Below, piece after piece: positions 62,715 through 64,000 of a stretch of 64,000 bases of DNA. The stretch is from JBKQHQ01 sp052148715 (GTDB taxonomy: Bacteria > Pseudomonadota > Alphaproteobacteria > Rhizobiales > Xanthobacteraceae), in the NCBI GenBank assembly GCA_052148715.1, contig JBKQHQ010000193.1, positions 1-64,000 of the forward strand, read 5' to 3'. Numbering within the stretch: the stretch's first letter is position 1; each line of letters opens with the position of its first letter. The notes beneath the pieces were generated by a model, which had not been told where the DNA came from, searched no databases, and saw nothing but the letters and a program-made list of their open reading frames with translations. The translations under genes and the position numbers were made by a program.

Positions 62715-63185
62715 ATGTCGAACGCACGGCCGCCGCTTCCGCCCTTCACGCACAACACCGCCGTCCAAAAAATCCGCCTTGCCGAGGACGCCTGGAACAG
62801 CCGCGATCCCGAGCGCGTCTCGCTCGGCTATTCGATGGACAGCATTTGGCGAAACCGCGCCGAGTTCGTTCACGGGCGGCCGGCGATCGTCGAATTTCTG
62901 GGGCGGAAGTGGGCGCGGGAACTCGACTATCGGCTGATCAAGGAACTTTGGGCTTTCACCGAGAACCGGATCGCCGTCCGGTTCGCCTATGAATGGCACG
63001 ACGATTCCGGCAACTGGGTCCGTTCCTATGGCAACGAGAACTGGGAGTTCGGAGAGGACGGGCTCATGCGGCGGCGTTTGGCCAGCATCAACGATCTGCC
63101 GATCAAGGAGACCGATCGCAAGTATTTCTGGCTACTTGGCGCTCGCCCCGCGGACCACCTGGGCCTGTCCGAATTGGGCCTCTGA
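62715..63185 (+). CDS. NTF2-like DUF1348 protein
   Basis: 156 residues, with the SnoaL/NTF2-like alpha+beta barrel: AEDAWNSRDPERVSLGYSMDSIWRNR, FLGRKWARELDYRLIKELWAF and AYEWHDDSGNWVRSYGNENWEF are the conserved blocks of DUF1348. Its role is unknown; relatives are found beside stress and oxidoreductase genes. A GGGAGAT ribosome site precedes the ATG. Confidence 0.88.
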   Translation: MSNARPPLPPFTHNTAVQKIRLAEDAWNSRDPERVSLGYSMDSIWRNRAEFVHGRPAIVEFLGRKWARELDYRLIKELWAFTENRIAVRFAYEWHDDSGNWVRSYGNENWEFGEDGLMRRRLASINDLPIKETDRKYFWLLGARPADHLGLSELGL

Positions 63186-63222
63186 GGGGGAAAGGGGCTA
63201 TGTACGGTCGCTCCTACGACTG

Positions 63223-63636
63223 TCAGCGCGTGATCGGCACGTACATCAGTTCGACGCTTTGCACTTCGCCCGATCTTGGGGCGCGCGCCGACGCTCCCGG
63301 CACCTCGACTGCGAGGTGCAGCAGCACGCGGCCATTGGCGATCGCCGTGTCGGGAAGCGGCACGGTGTAGGTGCCGGCATCTTGGCCAAACGGAACGGTC
63401 AGCGGCGAAACGGTGCCGACGAGGGTGCCGTCGTCTGTGCTGATCGAAATGTCCGCGCCGCGTGGTAGCACGCCGGCGTGCACCTGTAGCCAGACCGCTT
63501 CGTCAGCGGCAGCATCACGCGGAAGCGTGAGCTCGATAACACCGCGGTCCGCCGCAATGGTGTGCCCCACAAACGCGGCACAGAAAAGAACCGCAATGTT
63601 CAAGAACGCGAAGGACTGCCTTGTACGCATGGCCAT
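63223..63636 (-). CDS. Small exported beta-rich protein
   Basis: About 137 residues, starting ATG 63636 or 63630. It has a signal peptide (RTRQSFAFLNIAVLFCAAFVG, then HTIAA), and a mature 110-residue part that is Thr/Val/Gly-rich and probably a beta sandwich (DAGTYTVPLPDTAI). I do not recognise the family. It follows a second exported-type fragment by about 75 bases on the same strand; the two may be a pair. Confidence 0.65.
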   Translation of the reverse strand: MAMRTRQSFAFLNIAVLFCAAFVGHTIAADRGVIELTLPRDAAADEAVWLQVHAGVLPRGADISISTDDGTLVGTVSPLTVPFGQDAGTYTVPLPDTAIANGRVLLHLAVEVPGASARAPRSGEVQSVELMYVPITR

Positions 63637-63711
63637 CGGCGTGTCCGGGCGCAGTGCCACCGGGACAAGCTTCGCTCTCGCCCCATCCTGCATAGGGCGC
63701 CAGGACCTTAA

Positions 63712-64000
63712 CTAGTGCGCCTCCACCGCGATGGAAAGGACCTCGGCCCTTGACTCGTTGCCGTGCGTGACGCCCCGCATGCCCTGCGCGTCCGAGGCAA
63801 CGCGAATGTTCAGTGGCTCGCTCGCGCCGATCGACTTGGTTCGCAATGTGGCGACTTGGGTGGACAAGGGCACCGTGAATGTCAACGGCCCATGCACCCC
63901 CTGGTGACCGAACATCGTCACCGACCCGGCATACTGGTCATTGACCAAAATTGCCAGATCGCTGCCATGCGCTTTGGGAGACACTGCGACTGTGACCTTG
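63712..64000 (-). CDS. C-terminal part of a beta-rich protein, cut by the window edge
   Basis: The frame is open to the right edge, so the gene continues outside; only the last 96 codons are visible. The segment has no Cys and is rich in Val, Ser and Thr; SDLAILVNDQYAGSVTMFGHQG suggests a beta-sandwich C-terminal domain such as those of copper oxidases or tyrosinases, but this is only a guess. It is the upstream neighbour of the small exported protein. Confidence 0.6.
   Translation of the reverse strand, partial: KVTVAVSPKAHGSDLAILVNDQYAGSVTMFGHQGVHGPLTFTVPLSTQVATLRTKSIGASEPLNIRVASDAQGMRGVTHGNESRAEVLSIAVEAH

Overview
The window is GC-rich chromosomal DNA from an alphaproteobacterium of the order Hyphomicrobiales (Rhizobiales), most like the Bradyrhizobiaceae/Xanthobacteraceae. 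This rests on protein content (CcrM with its C-terminal extension, MbfA, FbcF-type Rieske protein, HdeA-like pairs, DUF6894, DUF1285, DUF6111), on regulatory sites typical of the group (an Irr/ICE box, a GTTC-N7-GTTC LexA box, a GGAAC-N16-CGTT EcfG-type promoter) and on short palindromic repeats common in this lineage. I see no prophage, insertion sequence, CRISPR array, rRNA or tRNA. Nearly all of it reads as core genome.

Layout. 1-4.6 kb: prfC, then a two-subunit molybdenum hydroxylase (iorAB-like). 4.8-9.8 kb: a DUF6894 protein, a membrane adenylate cyclase, an isopropylmalate/tartrate-type dehydrogenase divergent from hyi, and an extradiol-dioxygenase-like VOC protein. 10-18 kb: a four-helix membrane protein, a nitroreductase, a metallophosphoesterase, mbfA under a probable Irr box and divergent from a Nudix gene, a glutathionyl-hydroquinone-reductase-like GST, a GNAT protein and two HdeA-like periplasmic proteins. 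18-25 kb: a tight four-gene operon, moxR - DUF58 - BatA/DUF4159 - large membrane protein. 25-28 kb: a divergent operon with overlapping junctions, DUF1285 - CoA pyrophosphatase - DUF6111 - cca. 28-32.4 kb: a TSUP transporter, hemF, phoD and trmL. 32.7-37.3 kb: the cytochrome bc1 genes (Rieske, cytochrome b, cytochrome c1), then mtnP and apt, which act one after the other in adenine salvage. 37.3-41.1 kb: two ParA-like ATPases, then an M48 protease and LemA. 41.5-49.5 kb: a candidate stress-controlled small RNA, a small zinc-binding-type protein, smc, a DsbA-type protein and dciA, divergent from mutY, followed by ccrM. 49.7-57.4 kb: a zinc metallopeptidase, moaB, a glycosyltransferase, a LexA-box-preceded radical SAM gene, a second orphan DNA methyltransferase, rnhB, a GT39 membrane glycosyltransferase and a uracil-DNA glycosylase. 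57.7-64 kb: ETF-ubiquinone oxidoreductase, a TPR lipoprotein-like protein with an odd internal segment, ispE, an NTF2-like protein and two exported beta-rich proteins, the last cut by the window edge.

Themes. DNA maintenance is concentrated at 42-57 kb (smc, dciA, mutY, ccrM, a second methyltransferase, a spore-photoproduct-lyase-like radical SAM protein, rnhB, UDG). Respiratory electron input is encoded by bc1 and ETF-QO. The strongest candidate for something undescribed is the minus-strand small RNA at about 41480-41566: an exact EcfG-type promoter, a perfect 8-bp hairpin with a C-rich loop, and a strong intrinsic terminator, as expected of a GsrN-like general-stress RNA. Other points of note are a cytochrome b/c1 gene pair kept in one frame and separated by a single stop codon, a LexA box in front of the radical SAM gene, and an in-frame foreign-looking segment in the TPR protein. 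All identifications come from reading the sequence, with no database search.
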